From Novosphingobium sp. 9 (lineage in GTDB: Bacteria > Pseudomonadota > Alphaproteobacteria > Sphingomonadales > Sphingomonadaceae): DNA of 64,000 nt. The stretch lies in the NCBI RefSeq assembly GCF_025340265.1, contig NZ_CP022707.1:1674501-1738500 (forward strand). Direction: 5' to 3'. Below are positions 36,104 to 45,454 of this stretch, in pieces (position 1 is the stretch's first letter; the number at the start of each line of letters is the position of its first letter). Below the pieces are notes generated by a model. That model searched no databases. It was given only the letters and a program-made list of their open reading frames with translations, and had not been told where the DNA came from. The translations under genes were made by a program, and so were the position numbers.

Positions 36104-37003
36104 ATGCAACGCGAACATCTTGCTGATCTTACCGCTCTCATCGCCGTGGCCGACGAGGGCAGCTTTACCCGTGCCGCTGCGCGGCTGGGTACGTCCCAGT
36201 CCGCGCTGAGCCACACGCTGCGCCGTCTGGAGGCGCGCCTGGGCGTGCGGTTGCTGTCGCGCACCACGCGGAGCGTCGCGCCGACCGAGGCGGGCGAGCG
36301 GTTGCTGGAGACGATCCGCCCAGCACTGGCCGAGATCGAGCGCGGCATCGGCGAAGTGACCGAACTGCGCGAAATGCCTGCCGGGACGATCCGCCTGACA
36401 GCGACGGACCATGCCGTGCGCTCGGTGCTCTGGCCGGTACTGGCCGAGTTTCTATCCAGCTATCCCGATATTCATGTCGAGATCAGCGTCGATGCGGGAT
36501 TGACCGATATTGTCGCCGAGCGGTTCGATGCAGGGATCCGGATCGGCGAGTCCGTCGCGAAGGATATGATTGCGATACCCATCGGCCCGCCGATGCGGTT
36601 GGTGACGTATGCGGCGCCTTCCTACATCGAGAAGTACGGCGCGCCTGCAACGCCGCATGACCTTGCGGCGCATCGCTGCATCAACCTGCGCATGCGAACC
36701 CGCGGCATTCTCTATGCATGGGAGTTCGAGCGCGATGGTCGCGCGCTCAACGTGCGGGTCGAAGGGCAGTTCACGTGCGATAGTATCGAAATGATCGAGC
36801 AGGCCACACTTGACGGTTTCGGTATCGGCTTTGTGATGGAGGCCAGCGTTGCACACCATGTCGAGGCGGGCAGACTTGTCCCGCTTCTTGACGAATGGTG
36901 CGCGCCGTTCGCAGGCTATCATCTCTACTATGCCAGTCGCCGCCAGCCTTCTGCGGCGTTCCGTCTGCTGGTTGACGCGTTGCGGCGCAACACCCGCCGC
37001 TAG
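36104..37003 (+). CDS. LysR-family transcriptional regulator
   Basis: A 299-residue LysR regulator. The N-terminal winged HTH is QREHLADLTALIAVADEGSFTRAAARLGTSQSALSHTLRRLEARLGVRLLSRTTRSVAPTEAG, and the co-inducer-binding domain follows from about residue 90 (PAGTIRLTATDHAVRSVLWP). The C-terminal half contains GIRIGESVAKDMIA and FRLLVDALRR, close to the group of YafC/DsdC-type LysR proteins. It is divergent from the alcohol dehydrogenase, which is the probable target. The ATG at 36104 follows a candidate operator. Effector not known. Confidence 0.9.
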   Translation: MQREHLADLTALIAVADEGSFTRAAARLGTSQSALSHTLRRLEARLGVRLLSRTTRSVAPTEAGERLLETIRPALAEIERGIGEVTELREMPAGTIRLTATDHAVRSVLWPVLAEFLSSYPDIHVEISVDAGLTDIVAERFDAGIRIGESVAKDMIAIPIGPPMRLVTYAAPSYIEKYGAPATPHDLAAHRCINLRMRTRGILYAWEFERDGRALNVRVEGQFTCDSIEMIEQATLDGFGIGFVMEASVAHHVEAGRLVPLLDEWCAPFAGYHLYYASRRQPSAAFRLLVDALRRNTRR

Positions 37004-37019
37004 CGTGCGGCGCATGGGA

Positions 37020-38171
37020 TCATGCCGCGCGGCGACGGCCCGTGGCGATCATGGCGTAGGAGGCGAAGAGATCCTCGAAATGCTCGCCGATGGTGCGGGC
37101 GACCGCGCCCGGACGCGGGCGGTCGCGGGCGATCTGGAGGATGGCTTTCGCGGCGGACGCGGCATCGCCGGCGGTATAGGTCAGGCCGGCGCCGCCTGCG
37201 GCGTGATCCGCTGCGCCGCCGGCATCGGGAACGACCACCGGCACGCCGCTGGCGCGCGCCTCGGCAGCGGTCATGCAATAAGTCTCAGCCTCGCAGCCAT
37301 GAACGAGGCCGTCGGCGCTGGCGACGATCCGGGCGAAGGCCTCGCGGTCGCGTTCAGGGGCGAAGAGGCGGACATGCGGGTTGCCCGCGATGTGCTTCAG
37401 GATCGTGCGCTGCTCGCGCCCTTCGCCCAGCATGACAAGGCCGATCTGTGCATGGCGACTGGCCGCGTTCACCGCGTCGATCACCAGCGGCCAGCGCTTT
37501 TCCGGGGCAAGGCGACCCAGCGCAACCATCAGCGCGGCATCCGGTCCCAGATCGCAGGCGGCGAGCATGCGCGCGCGCAGGGCCTCGTCGCGGTGCGTGG
37601 GCGAGAAGCGCCCGGCCTCGATGCCCATCGGGATGGTGGCCGTCGCGTGGACGCCGCCTTCGCGCAGGCGCCGTTCGAGATCGGCATTGGCGCAGACGAC
37701 CATATCGTACCGGCGCGAATTGCGGCGCAGATGCTCCCAGAAGATCGAGAACTGCCGGTCGATGGTCTGGCGCGAGAAGATCGGCCCGAGAATGCGGTAG
37801 GCATAGGCCGAAAGCGGATCGGCGTGCATCACCAGACTGCGCGGGGCATCGCCGTGCCAGTCGGCGACAAGCGAGGCCGTGCGCCAGGGTGAGGTCGCCT
37901 CGACGAAATCGGGGCGGAGCTGATCGAGCGCGTCGTGGACCTGCGCACTCTCGGCGAAGTACCAGTACTTGCGATCGAGTGGAAAGCGCGGCGATTTCAG
38001 CGTGATGATCCGCGCGTTCGGGCCGCGCTCGATCACTTCGTCGCGGTCTCCGGGGGCGAGGATCACGATCTCGTGGCCCAGCTTCGGGCCGACCGCGAGC
38101 TTCTGTTCCACATAAGTCCGCACGCCGCCGCCATGGGGGGTGTAGAAAGCACAGACATCGACGATGCGCAT
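37020..38171 (-). CDS. Glycosyltransferase, GT4-type
   Basis: A 383-residue GT-B fold glycosyltransferase of family 4/group 1. The N-terminal domain opens IVDVCAFYTPHGGGVRTYVEQK, and the C-terminal donor-binding domain has VALGRLAPEKRWPLVIDAV, VMLGEGREQRTIL and the E-x7-E motif in CEAETYCMTAAEARASGVPVV. It would transfer a nucleotide sugar onto a lipid- or saccharide-linked acceptor. It follows DUF2141 by 13 bases on the same strand, as the last gene of a minus-strand envelope cluster with another glycosyltransferase and a membrane protein. Substrates are unknown. Confidence 0.86.
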   Translation of the reverse strand: MRIVDVCAFYTPHGGGVRTYVEQKLAVGPKLGHEIVILAPGDRDEVIERGPNARIITLKSPRFPLDRKYWYFAESAQVHDALDQLRPDFVEATSPWRTASLVADWHGDAPRSLVMHADPLSAYAYRILGPIFSRQTIDRQFSIFWEHLRRNSRRYDMVVCANADLERRLREGGVHATATIPMGIEAGRFSPTHRDEALRARMLAACDLGPDAALMVALGRLAPEKRWPLVIDAVNAASRHAQIGLVMLGEGREQRTILKHIAGNPHVRLFAPERDREAFARIVASADGLVHGCEAETYCMTAAEARASGVPVVVPDAGGAADHAAGGAGLTYTAGDAASAAKAILQIARDRPRPGAVARTIGEHFEDLFASYAMIATGRRRAA

Positions 38172-38184
38172 CGATCTGCTCCTG

Positions 38185-38715
38185 TTACTTCGTCGGCAGC
38201 GGGCTCATACCGAACCCGCGTTGATAGTTCATGACAATGGTGATCGGCGTCAGGCCGGGGCCAGCTGCGGCGCTGGCGGCAGCGGATTTGGGCTTGCTCC
38301 AGCCGAGCTTCGGATTGCCGCCGAAGCCGATCCCGTCATGACGCCATTCGAACTTGCGGTCGGAATCGCGGTCATGCAGCAGGCTGACCGAATAGCGCCC
38401 CGGTCCCGGCAGGCGCACGCACATGGTGACGGAGCCGGAGGCGGGAACCGGCATCACCACGCGGCGGAAGGTCTTGCCCGCGCTGACCAGAACATTGTCG
38501 TCGGCCAGGAAGTCGGTGTCGTTGTCGGGATAGACTTCGAGCTTGAGCATCCCGGCGCGGTCCTTGAGCCCGGCCACGTTGACCATAAAGGCAGGGCCAC
38601 GCTCGTCGGCACGGCAGCGCCCTTCGGCCTGTCCCAGTTCGGGCGTCGAGCGCAGGCGGGGCGGCTGTCCGGCCGCGGCGGCGGCCAGCAGCGGCAGGGC
38701 GAGCAGCGCGCTCAC
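38185..38715 (-). CDS. DUF2141 domain secreted protein
   Basis: A 176-residue protein with a signal peptide (VSALLALPLLAAAAAG) and a DUF2141-type domain: VNVAGLKDRAGMLKLEVYPDNDTDFL, FRRVVMPVPASGSVTMCVRLPGPGRYSVSLLHDRDSDRKFEW and FGGNPKLGWSKPK. DUF2141 proteins are small periplasmic or secreted beta-rich proteins of unknown function. The GTG start at 38715 overlaps the upstream membrane-protein stop in a GTGA junction, so it is coupled to it. The longer open frame to 39030 is a shadow of the membrane protein gene. Confidence 0.78.
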   Translation of the reverse strand: MSALLALPLLAAAAAGQPPRLRSTPELGQAEGRCRADERGPAFMVNVAGLKDRAGMLKLEVYPDNDTDFLADDNVLVSAGKTFRRVVMPVPASGSVTMCVRLPGPGRYSVSLLHDRDSDRKFEWRHDGIGFGGNPKLGWSKPKSAAASAAAGPGLTPITIVMNYQRGFGMSPLPTK

Positions 38716-39641
38716 GCCGTTTGCTCCGGCTGGGCGAGGTCGCGTGCGGCCAGCAGGGTGCCGAGCAGCAGGTGGGCGACGAGGATCAGGCCCGCCATCA
38801 GCGCCATCAGCTCGCCGATGTCCTTCTCGTGCCCCAGCATCACCACGGCGACGCCTGCGAACAGCAGATCCTTGTTCGGCACCAGCGGCAGGCGCGAGAC
38901 CAGCAGGCGCAGCGTCGCGAGATAGAGCCACCACGAAAGCGGCACGTCCGGCAGCACCATGCGCCACAGCAGCGCGTTCAGGAAGGTCGTGCCGAAGATG
39001 CGGAACAGGTGGACGCGGGTGATCATCCAAAGTTCGGGGCGCGAAAGCGTGAACACCCGCTTGCGAAAGGCCATGGCGGCAATCGAGATGACCACGATCA
39101 CGCCGAGGGAAAGCGTCAGCATCCGGGTATCGAGCCCAAGGCTGGTCGTGCCGACCAGCGGCAGCATGATCGCCAGCAGGCCCACGGTGACGCCGTTCCC
39201 GGCCATTGCCGAGAGGATCGCCACGTCCTTCACGCCGCCGAACGGCGCGTCGGTCAGCGCGCCGCGACGCCGTGCCCAGGTGTAGAAGTAAGCCTCGCCC
39301 AGATAGCCGAGCAGCAGTTCGTTATAGACCTTCTTGCGCAGCAGCGCGAAGAATCCGGCGCCGGGCAGGCTCCACAGCCGATGGAAGATCATCCAGTCGC
39401 AGGCTGGCGTCAGCAGATAGAACGCCGCGAAGGTCAGCCAGAAATCGGGGCGCGTGGGCACCATGCGGATCAGGTGATGGACATCGAGGCCACCCAGTTC
39501 GTGGATGACCGCCGCGATCACGGCCAGCGACAGGCCGATCGAGATCAGCGCATTGCGGCCCCGGTTGGAGGTGCGGTCCTGCGGGATCAGGTTCAGCGAC
39601 GGTGCCGGACTGGCCACGGTTCCGGGCAAGGTCAGGGCCAT
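38712..39641 (-). CDS. Integral membrane protein in the glycosyltransferase cluster
   Basis: A polytopic membrane protein of about 309 residues with seven to eight predicted helices (for example NALISIGLSLAVIAAVI, FWLTFAAFYLLTPACDWMIF, VTVGLLAIMLPLVG, LGVIVVISIAAMAF, ELMALMAGLILVAHLLLG). The polar loop HRLWSLPGAGFFALLRKKV and LLLGYLGEAYFYTWARRR resembles the flippase-like (LPG synthase TM, UPF0104-like) families, but I do not claim a match. The ATG at 39641 is chosen because the upstream frame overlaps the glycosyltransferase. It may flip or help polymerise a glycolipid made by its neighbours. Confidence 0.7.
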   Translation of the reverse strand: MALTLPGTVASPAPSLNLIPQDRTSNRGRNALISIGLSLAVIAAVIHELGGLDVHHLIRMVPTRPDFWLTFAAFYLLTPACDWMIFHRLWSLPGAGFFALLRKKVYNELLLGYLGEAYFYTWARRRGALTDAPFGGVKDVAILSAMAGNGVTVGLLAIMLPLVGTTSLGLDTRMLTLSLGVIVVISIAAMAFRKRVFTLSRPELWMITRVHLFRIFGTTFLNALLWRMVLPDVPLSWWLYLATLRLLVSRLPLVPNKDLLFAGVAVVMLGHEKDIGELMALMAGLILVAHLLLGTLLAARDLAQPEQTA

Positions 39642-39682
39642 GGCGGGAGAAGTGTCGGACAAGCTAGGGAACTCCCGAAGAG

Positions 39683-40927
39683 TCAGAGCGCGCGGCGGCG
39701 CCGGCCATCGACACCGGCCATGCTGGGGGGCATGGTCCGGGGTGACGGCGATGGGGTGGTTGCAGCGGCCCGTGTCCCCTTCAGGTCCGCCATGAGATCG
39801 AGATATTCCACCGACGCCGCCTCGATCTCGTAACGGGCGGCAACGGCGCGCGCGGCGGCGTTGGAAAAGGTGTGGTCGCGCAAGCCGTTCATGGCCGCCG
39901 CCAGAGCCTCGACATTGCGCGGGGCGACCAGCAGGCCGATGCGGCCGTGATCGAGAAGCCCGGACATGCTGGCGCAGCAATCCGTCGCGGCCACCGGAAG
40001 ACCCGCTGCCAGCGCTTCGACGACGACGCCGGGCAGGCCTTCGTAATCGGAACTGAGCACGAAGGCATCGGCCTTGGCCAGCAGCCCGTCGACGGAGCCG
40101 AGATGCCCCGGCAGATCGACCGAAGCGGCAATGCCCAGTTCTGCCGCGAGGCGTTCCAGCCGGGCACGTTCCGGGCCTTCGCCCGCGATCGTCAGCCGGT
40201 CGCCGCGCTGCCATACGGCGGCGAAAGCGCGCAGCAGCAGCGGGTAGTTCTTCTGCGTCACCAGTCGCCCGGCGCTGACGAAGTGCATGGCGCCATCGCG
40301 GCGCTCCGGCTGGCTGATCCGGGCGAGGGTTTCGATGCGGTGGCGGGAGAGGATCGGATTGGCGATCGTGCAGACCTGCTCTGGCGCGGCGGTGGTCGCG
40401 CGCAGCACTTCGTCGCGCATGGCGTCGGAAAGCGCGATCATGCGGTCGAACAGCCGGGCATGCAGCCGCAGCCACGCTGCATAGCCGCGCCGCAAGGCAG
40501 AGGGCATGTCCGCCCGCTCCAGTGCGTTGCTGATCTTGAGGACCATCGGCGGCATCCGACGCTTCAGCACCAGCGGGGCCAGCAGTCGCACGAGTGCGCC
40601 GACGATGGCATAGGTATTACCCGGAAGGAACACCACGTCGGTCTCGTTGCGGCGCAGATAGCGCAGCAGCGTGAAGATCATCCACGGCGTTTCCCACGCG
40701 ACCGAGGCATAGCGGTTGGGAATGCGCCAGTAGTTGATCGAAGGCGCGCTCGACAGGTGACGACTGGCGATCCGGCCCAGCACGACCGTGACGTCATGCC
40801 CCGCCTCATGCCACCGGGCTGCCAGATTGACGCCCACGCGCTCCACGCCGCCGGGATCGAGGCTGTGGATCGGCACGGCGATCCTGAGGCGCACCGTTTG
40901 CGCGGCAGCTTGGTTCGGTTCGGTCAT
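39683..40927 (-). CDS. Glycosyltransferase, GT4-type
   Basis: A 414-residue GT-B glycosyltransferase of family 4. The N-terminal glycine-rich loop is VPIHSLDPGGVERVGVNLA, and the C-terminal donor domain has FVSAGRLVTQKNYPLLLRAFA, LTIAGEGPERARLE, LPGHLGSVDGLLAKADAFVLSSDYEGLPGVVVEALAAGLPV (E-x7-E type motif) and the following CCASMSGLL. The C-terminal tail is Arg/Pro/Ser-rich and probably disordered. Its stop is 42 bases before the membrane-protein start, on the same strand, so both lie in one operon with DUF2141 and the second glycosyltransferase. Confidence 0.88.
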   Translation of the reverse strand: MTEPNQAAAQTVRLRIAVPIHSLDPGGVERVGVNLAARWHEAGHDVTVVLGRIASRHLSSAPSINYWRIPNRYASVAWETPWMIFTLLRYLRRNETDVVFLPGNTYAIVGALVRLLAPLVLKRRMPPMVLKISNALERADMPSALRRGYAAWLRLHARLFDRMIALSDAMRDEVLRATTAAPEQVCTIANPILSRHRIETLARISQPERRDGAMHFVSAGRLVTQKNYPLLLRAFAAVWQRGDRLTIAGEGPERARLERLAAELGIAASVDLPGHLGSVDGLLAKADAFVLSSDYEGLPGVVVEALAAGLPVAATDCCASMSGLLDHGRIGLLVAPRNVEALAAAMNGLRDHTFSNAAARAVAARYEIEAASVEYLDLMADLKGTRAAATTPSPSPRTMPPSMAGVDGRRRRAL

Positions 40928-41097
40928 TGCGACGCTCCTGCCTGCGGCGACTGGATTGCCCGCGAATTTCGCGCGTGTGCCAGCGGCTGCCTCGCTGCCC
41001 GCTGGTACGGATAAGTCATGTCGGTCCTGTGACGACGCTCTGCGACGCGGCAGACTTGCGAGCCAACTTGAGACAGGAGCGCGACGGACATCGGGTG

Positions 41098-41856
41098 TCA
41101 GGCCAGCAGTTCGGCGTAGCGGGCGGGGCGGTGCGTGCGCACGAAGCGTGCAAGCGTCGCATCGATGCTGCGGATCAACGAAGCCTTGGTGACATCGCCG
41201 GGATGCACGGCAAGGCGCACGGTGTTGAGGCGCGGCAGGGCGAGCCGGGCAAGCGAGGCGAAGGCGAGCGAGGAGGCCGTGCGCATCGTCGAGCGGCTGG
41301 CCCAGGTGATCACCGGGCCTTTCGCCAGTTCACGGCCATCGCGCGGGTCCCACACCCGCATGTGATCTTCGGCAAGCGGGAAGCCGACATCGCGCAGCGC
41401 CGCGCGGGCGCCATCGCCATAGAGCCAGGCAGGGGCGATGAAGCCTGCGGTCGGGCGGCCGATGATGTCCTCGATCAGCGCCTTGCCATCGCGCATGCGC
41501 TGCAGCGCCGTCGCATGGTCGAGACCCAGGAACTCGCCTTCGCCGGCGGTCATATGACGCGCCTTGAACCGGGCCATCCCATCCGCATGCTGCTGCGTGT
41601 CTTTGTGAAACCATCCGTGCACGAACATCTCGACGCCGCGCTCTGCCCAGACCCGCAGTTGCGTCTGAAAATTTTTGTCTGCCGCAAGTGGGTGCTGTCC
41701 CCAGTGATCGGGGACGACCAGCATTGCGAAGCGCGCGGTGCCAAGATGTTTTTCGAACAGATCGACGAGGCGCGCGACGCGCTCGGCAGCGCCCGGCCCT
41801 ACGTCGTGGATCGAGGCGAGAAGTCGTTTGTCGGGACCAGTCGCAGGCAGGGACAT
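41098..41856 (-). CDS. Polysaccharide deacetylase-like protein
   Basis: A protein of about 252 residues with the fold of polysaccharide deacetylases (NodB/DUF2334 group). The metal-binding Asp is in LLASIHDVGPG, where IHDVGP is characteristic of the DUF2334 group, and a second ligand region is MFVHGWFHKDT (HxxxH). Further conserved parts are ALIEDIIGRPTAGFIAPAWLYG and TVRLAVHPGDVTKASLI, with the HP-x-D segment. The ATG at 41856 (MSLPATG) is preferred; an in-frame ATG at 41871 adds 5 residues. No signal peptide, so substrate access is uncertain. It lies 170 bases upstream of the glycosyltransferase cluster. Confidence 0.8.
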   Translation of the reverse strand: MSLPATGPDKRLLASIHDVGPGAAERVARLVDLFEKHLGTARFAMLVVPDHWGQHPLAADKNFQTQLRVWAERGVEMFVHGWFHKDTQQHADGMARFKARHMTAGEGEFLGLDHATALQRMRDGKALIEDIIGRPTAGFIAPAWLYGDGARAALRDVGFPLAEDHMRVWDPRDGRELAKGPVITWASRSTMRTASSLAFASLARLALPRLNTVRLAVHPGDVTKASLIRSIDATLARFVRTHRPARYAELLA

Positions 41857-41988
41857 GTAACAGCGCTCCACCGCAGAATGCGGCTGGGACGCGCTATTAT
41901 GCTGATCTCATGACGGCGCCATGAACAATGTGACAAGGCGGCGGTTCACCTTTGTACCAAAGGGTCGCAGCCTTGCGAAAGGGGCGTG

Positions 41989-43824
41989 TCAGGTGCCTGA
42001 ATTCAGGCTTTCTTCCGGCGGGGAGGAGGGCGGCGCAGTCAGCAGATGGCCGTTCTCGTGATCGGAAATCTGTGGCGGGGGCACGCGCAGCCAGCCCTTG
42101 TCGTGCAGCTTCGTGCCGAGCCGTTCGCTGGAGGTCAGGCTGATCAGCCAGGGCGAGATGAGCAGGCCGATGGTGAGCGGCAGGAGCCAGATCGCCGTCA
42201 CCTTGTCGATGAAGAATGTCCCCAGAAATACGAGGCCCAGCAGCAAGTGCTCGCGCAGATCGGGCACGATCTCGCGTACCTGGATGCGCCGCGCGCCGCG
42301 CTGCTGCGTGGTCCAGCCTGCGGAAATGCCGGTGAGCAGCCCGAGCAGCGCCTTGGTCTGCGTGACCATGGTGACAGGCGCGAGCAGGATGGCCAGCGGA
42401 ACTTCGAGCAGCACCGATTTCAGGACGCCGAGCGTACCGCCAAAAGCGGCGCGGCGGCCCCTGTCGGCCAGCATCCAGATAGTGCCCATCAGCTTGGGGC
42501 CGAACAGCAGCATGACCGTCAGCCACAGCACTTCGGGCGGGGTGGCGGCGGCAAAGCGCTCGTCGCTGCCCAGCGTCGCGGTCTGGGCGATGGCGGTGAT
42601 CAGCAGCAGCAGCCAGCCGGGGGAGGTGAGGTAGGCGGTCGCGCCGATCAGCAGGTGCAGGCGGCTGACCCAGTGCAGGCCGGACGAGCCAAGGAGTTGC
42701 AGATGCTGCAGGTTACCCTGCATCCAGCGGCGGTCACGGATCGCCATGTCGACGATGGAGGGCGGAAACTCCTCATAACTGCCGCCGATCATCACCATGT
42801 GAACGGCCCAGCCGCGACGGCGCAGAAGCGCGGATTCGAGCATGTCGTGGCTCAGGATATGGCCACCGAACGGTGCCTTGCCCGGCAGTTCGGGAAGCCC
42901 GCAGCTTTCGGCGAAGGCGCGGGTGCGCACGATAGCATTGTGCCCCCAGAAGTTCGCCTCCGCGCCCGACCACCACAGCAGCCCTGCCGAGGCGATGGGG
43001 CCGTAGGCCTCGCTCGCGAACTGCATCCAGCGCTGGAACAGCGTGGTCGGGTTGATGATCATCGGCACCGTCTGGAGCAGGCCGATCGAGGGGCGCTCCT
43101 CCATGATCGAGGCCATGCCGACAATGGCGCTGCCGCTCATCATCGAATCCGCGTCGAGCACCAGCATGTTCTCGTAGGCCGCGCCGAAGCGCTGCACCCA
43201 TTCGGCGATATTGCCGGGCTTGCGCGCAGTGTTCTTCTCGCGGCGGCGGTAATAGACCGGGATCGGCGATTCAGCCGCGACCTCGCGCGCCACGGCCTCT
43301 TCGCGCTTGCCGTGGAAGGGGTTGGAATCGCTCAGGATAAAGAAGTCGATCCACTCACCGCCGCCAGCGCGGGCGATCGAGGTGGTCATCGCGCGGACGC
43401 GGGCGAAAACCTCGTCCACGTCCTCGTTGTAGACCGGCATCAGCACGGCGGTGCGGTGGCGCAGCGTCGAGGCGGGGCTGGGGATCGCGGTGAAGCCGGG
43501 ATGCTCGCCGCTGATCAGCTTCAGAAACCCGATGGTTGAGGTGACGAATCCGAACGAGATCCAGAAGAACAGCGGCACGAAGAAGATCAGCAGGGCGATC
43601 TCGAAGGCATCGAGCCCGTCGCGCGCAAAGGCCATGCGCACCGAACTGGAGGCGGCAAGCCCGATCAGTGCGGTCAGCGCGATCAGCAGCAGGCGTTTCA
43701 CCAGCATCCCGTGCGGACGGGTGAGCACTTCGTGCGAGGCCGGCGGATTGCCGTCGAGCCGCTGGACCGGCATCTCCATCGGCGCTTCGGCCGGGAGCAT
43801 GGGGGCGGCGGCAGGTTCGGTCAT
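41989..43824 (-). CDS. opgH: Glucans biosynthesis glucosyltransferase OpgH (MdoH)
   Basis: Membrane GT2-family glucosyltransferase that builds the linear backbone of osmoregulated periplasmic glucans from UDP-glucose. It is 611 residues, shorter than E. coli OpgH but near alphaproteobacterial forms. The catalytic features are VLMPVYNEDVDEVFARVRAM, SDSNPFHGKREEAV, the D-x-D-type LDADSMMSG, and RRWMQGNLQHLQLLG. Seven or so membrane helices flank the cytoplasmic GT domain (KRLLLIALTALIGLAASS, LLLLITAIAQTATL, AILLAPVTMVTQTK, LLLGLVFLGTFFIDKVTAIWLLPLTIG). The ATG at 43824 follows the opgD stop by 2 bases. Confidence 0.93.
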   Translation of the reverse strand: MTEPAAAPMLPAEAPMEMPVQRLDGNPPASHEVLTRPHGMLVKRLLLIALTALIGLAASSSVRMAFARDGLDAFEIALLIFFVPLFFWISFGFVTSTIGFLKLISGEHPGFTAIPSPASTLRHRTAVLMPVYNEDVDEVFARVRAMTTSIARAGGGEWIDFFILSDSNPFHGKREEAVAREVAAESPIPVYYRRREKNTARKPGNIAEWVQRFGAAYENMLVLDADSMMSGSAIVGMASIMEERPSIGLLQTVPMIINPTTLFQRWMQFASEAYGPIASAGLLWWSGAEANFWGHNAIVRTRAFAESCGLPELPGKAPFGGHILSHDMLESALLRRRGWAVHMVMIGGSYEEFPPSIVDMAIRDRRWMQGNLQHLQLLGSSGLHWVSRLHLLIGATAYLTSPGWLLLLITAIAQTATLGSDERFAAATPPEVLWLTVMLLFGPKLMGTIWMLADRGRRAAFGGTLGVLKSVLLEVPLAILLAPVTMVTQTKALLGLLTGISAGWTTQQRGARRIQVREIVPDLREHLLLGLVFLGTFFIDKVTAIWLLPLTIGLLISPWLISLTSSERLGTKLHDKGWLRVPPPQISDHENGHLLTAPPSSPPEESLNSGT

Positions 43825-43826
43825 GG

Positions 43827-45428
43827 TCAAGGTTCGATAGCCTGTATCACGGTTTCGGTCAGGGCGGTTCCCTCGTGCTGGAGGAACAGCCGGAAGTCCG
43901 GGGCAGGAAGGCCCGCAGGCTTCAGATCGATCATGGCCCGCCACATATCGTCAGTTCCGACAATGGGATAGGCCTCGGCGGCGATCAGTGCCGCCTGGGG
44001 GACGCTCGACACCAGTTTGACCCCGCTCTCGCGGGTCAGCCCTTTCAGCGAGGGACCGGCGAAATCGTACACGAATTTCAGGCCGTCGGCGATGTATTCG
44101 TGTCCGGGGATACCCGCGGGGCCAAGGAAGCTGTTGATGCAGCGCGCGTTGGCATCGATCGTCGGGTCGTTCGAGGTCCATGTCAGGCGATAGCCGAAAT
44201 CGCGCCGTTCGCCCGCTCTGGCAGGCGCATCGCCGCGCCAGAACACGGCGATGTTGTCGAGCGTCTCGGACTTCGTGGGCATCTCGTAGAGATAGACCGC
44301 GCCCGCCCCCCAGTCGCCCTGTGGCTCGACCCAGAGCGAGGGGCGCTTGTCGTAGAACACGCCATCGTCCTCGTAATGGTCGAAATGCTGGTCGCGCTGG
44401 AGCAGGCCGAAGCCCTTGGGATGATCGGCGCGGAACGAGAACATCTTTGCGCCTGCCGGATCCTGCAAGGGGCGCCAGACCCGCTCCCCGTTGCCAGACC
44501 AGATCGCGAGGCCATCGGAATCGTGGATTTCCGGGCGCCAGTCGGGGCGCTTGTGCGGATCGGCCTGATCGTACCAGAACATGCTGGAGGCGGCGGCAAG
44601 GCCAAGCTGTTCCACGTCCTTGCGCAGGAACAGCGTTGCGCGGATGTCCTGCACCACGCCTGCATCGGTCTTCGCGCAGTCGAAGGCGTAAGCACCGGTC
44701 AGGCTGGGGCCTTCCATCAGCGCATGGACCCGCACGCGGTCGGCACCCGTTTCCTCGAACCAGAACTTGGTGAAGTTGGGAAATTCCTCGCCATGGTTCG
44801 ATCCGGTGTCGATGGCGATGCCGCGCGCCGAAAGCCCGTACTGGTCGCGACTGCCCGAGGCGCGGAAGTAGGATGCGCCCATATAGGCCAGCCAATCGGA
44901 CTTGCCGTCGGGCGTCATCACCCGGAAACCTGCCGCATCGGAATGGGCGCTGCCCACGAACAGCCCGGTGGTATCGACCACGCGACGGGCCTGTCCGTCC
45001 TTCACCAGCGCGATCTCGACCGGGAACGGCGCGTTGATCTTCGCGGCGGGGAACAGGCGGACATTGCCCGCAAGCGTCTTTGCCGGGCCATAGGTGGCCT
45101 TGACGGCGCTGTCATAGTCCGGCGCGGCATTGGGTGTCGGCTTGGGCGCCACATAAGGGGCTGCCGCCAGTTTCCGTGCCATCGCCACCAGCACATCCCA
45201 GGAGAACGGTTGCGGCGCCCCCAAATGTACTTGCGGCGATGTTGCGGCAAGCACCTGTCGCGGCAGGCCGAACGTGGCGGCGAGGGCTGCCAGCAAACCA
45301 CTCGCCTCCCGCCGAGTGACGGTGGGCAGCGTCCGACGGGGGCGCCTCGGGGCTGAAAACTCGGTCAGGGCGCTTCGGACCTTTCTGATGCCGTGTTCCG
45401 GACGCACTTGCGCGTCGGACTCCTGCAA
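43827..45428 (-). CDS. Glucans biosynthesis protein OpgD/OpgG-like
   Basis: A 533-residue periplasmic protein of the MdoG/MdoD (OpgG/OpgD) family, needed for glucan backbone branching or modification. A twin-arginine motif, TRREASGLLAALAATFGLP, near residues 38-56 suggests Tat export, as in OpgD. The mature part has the family features FPVEIALVKDGQARRV, YMGASYFRASGSRDQYGLSARGIAID, SMFWYDQ and GDWGAGAVYLYEMPT. The start is uncertain: TTG at 45428 or GTG at 45407, with no ATG available. opgH begins 2 bases after its stop. The HlyD adaptor gene ends 26 bases upstream. Confidence 0.88.
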   Translation of the reverse strand: MQESDAQVRPEHGIRKVRSALTEFSAPRRPRRTLPTVTRREASGLLAALAATFGLPRQVLAATSPQVHLGAPQPFSWDVLVAMARKLAAAPYVAPKPTPNAAPDYDSAVKATYGPAKTLAGNVRLFPAAKINAPFPVEIALVKDGQARRVVDTTGLFVGSAHSDAAGFRVMTPDGKSDWLAYMGASYFRASGSRDQYGLSARGIAIDTGSNHGEEFPNFTKFWFEETGADRVRVHALMEGPSLTGAYAFDCAKTDAGVVQDIRATLFLRKDVEQLGLAAASSMFWYDQADPHKRPDWRPEIHDSDGLAIWSGNGERVWRPLQDPAGAKMFSFRADHPKGFGLLQRDQHFDHYEDDGVFYDKRPSLWVEPQGDWGAGAVYLYEMPTKSETLDNIAVFWRGDAPARAGERRDFGYRLTWTSNDPTIDANARCINSFLGPAGIPGHEYIADGLKFVYDFAGPSLKGLTRESGVKLVSSVPQAALIAAEAYPIVGTDDMWRAMIDLKPAGLPAPDFRLFLQHEGTALTETVIQAIEP

Positions 45429-45454
45429 TCCGAGTGAAAGATTCCTGAAACGCC

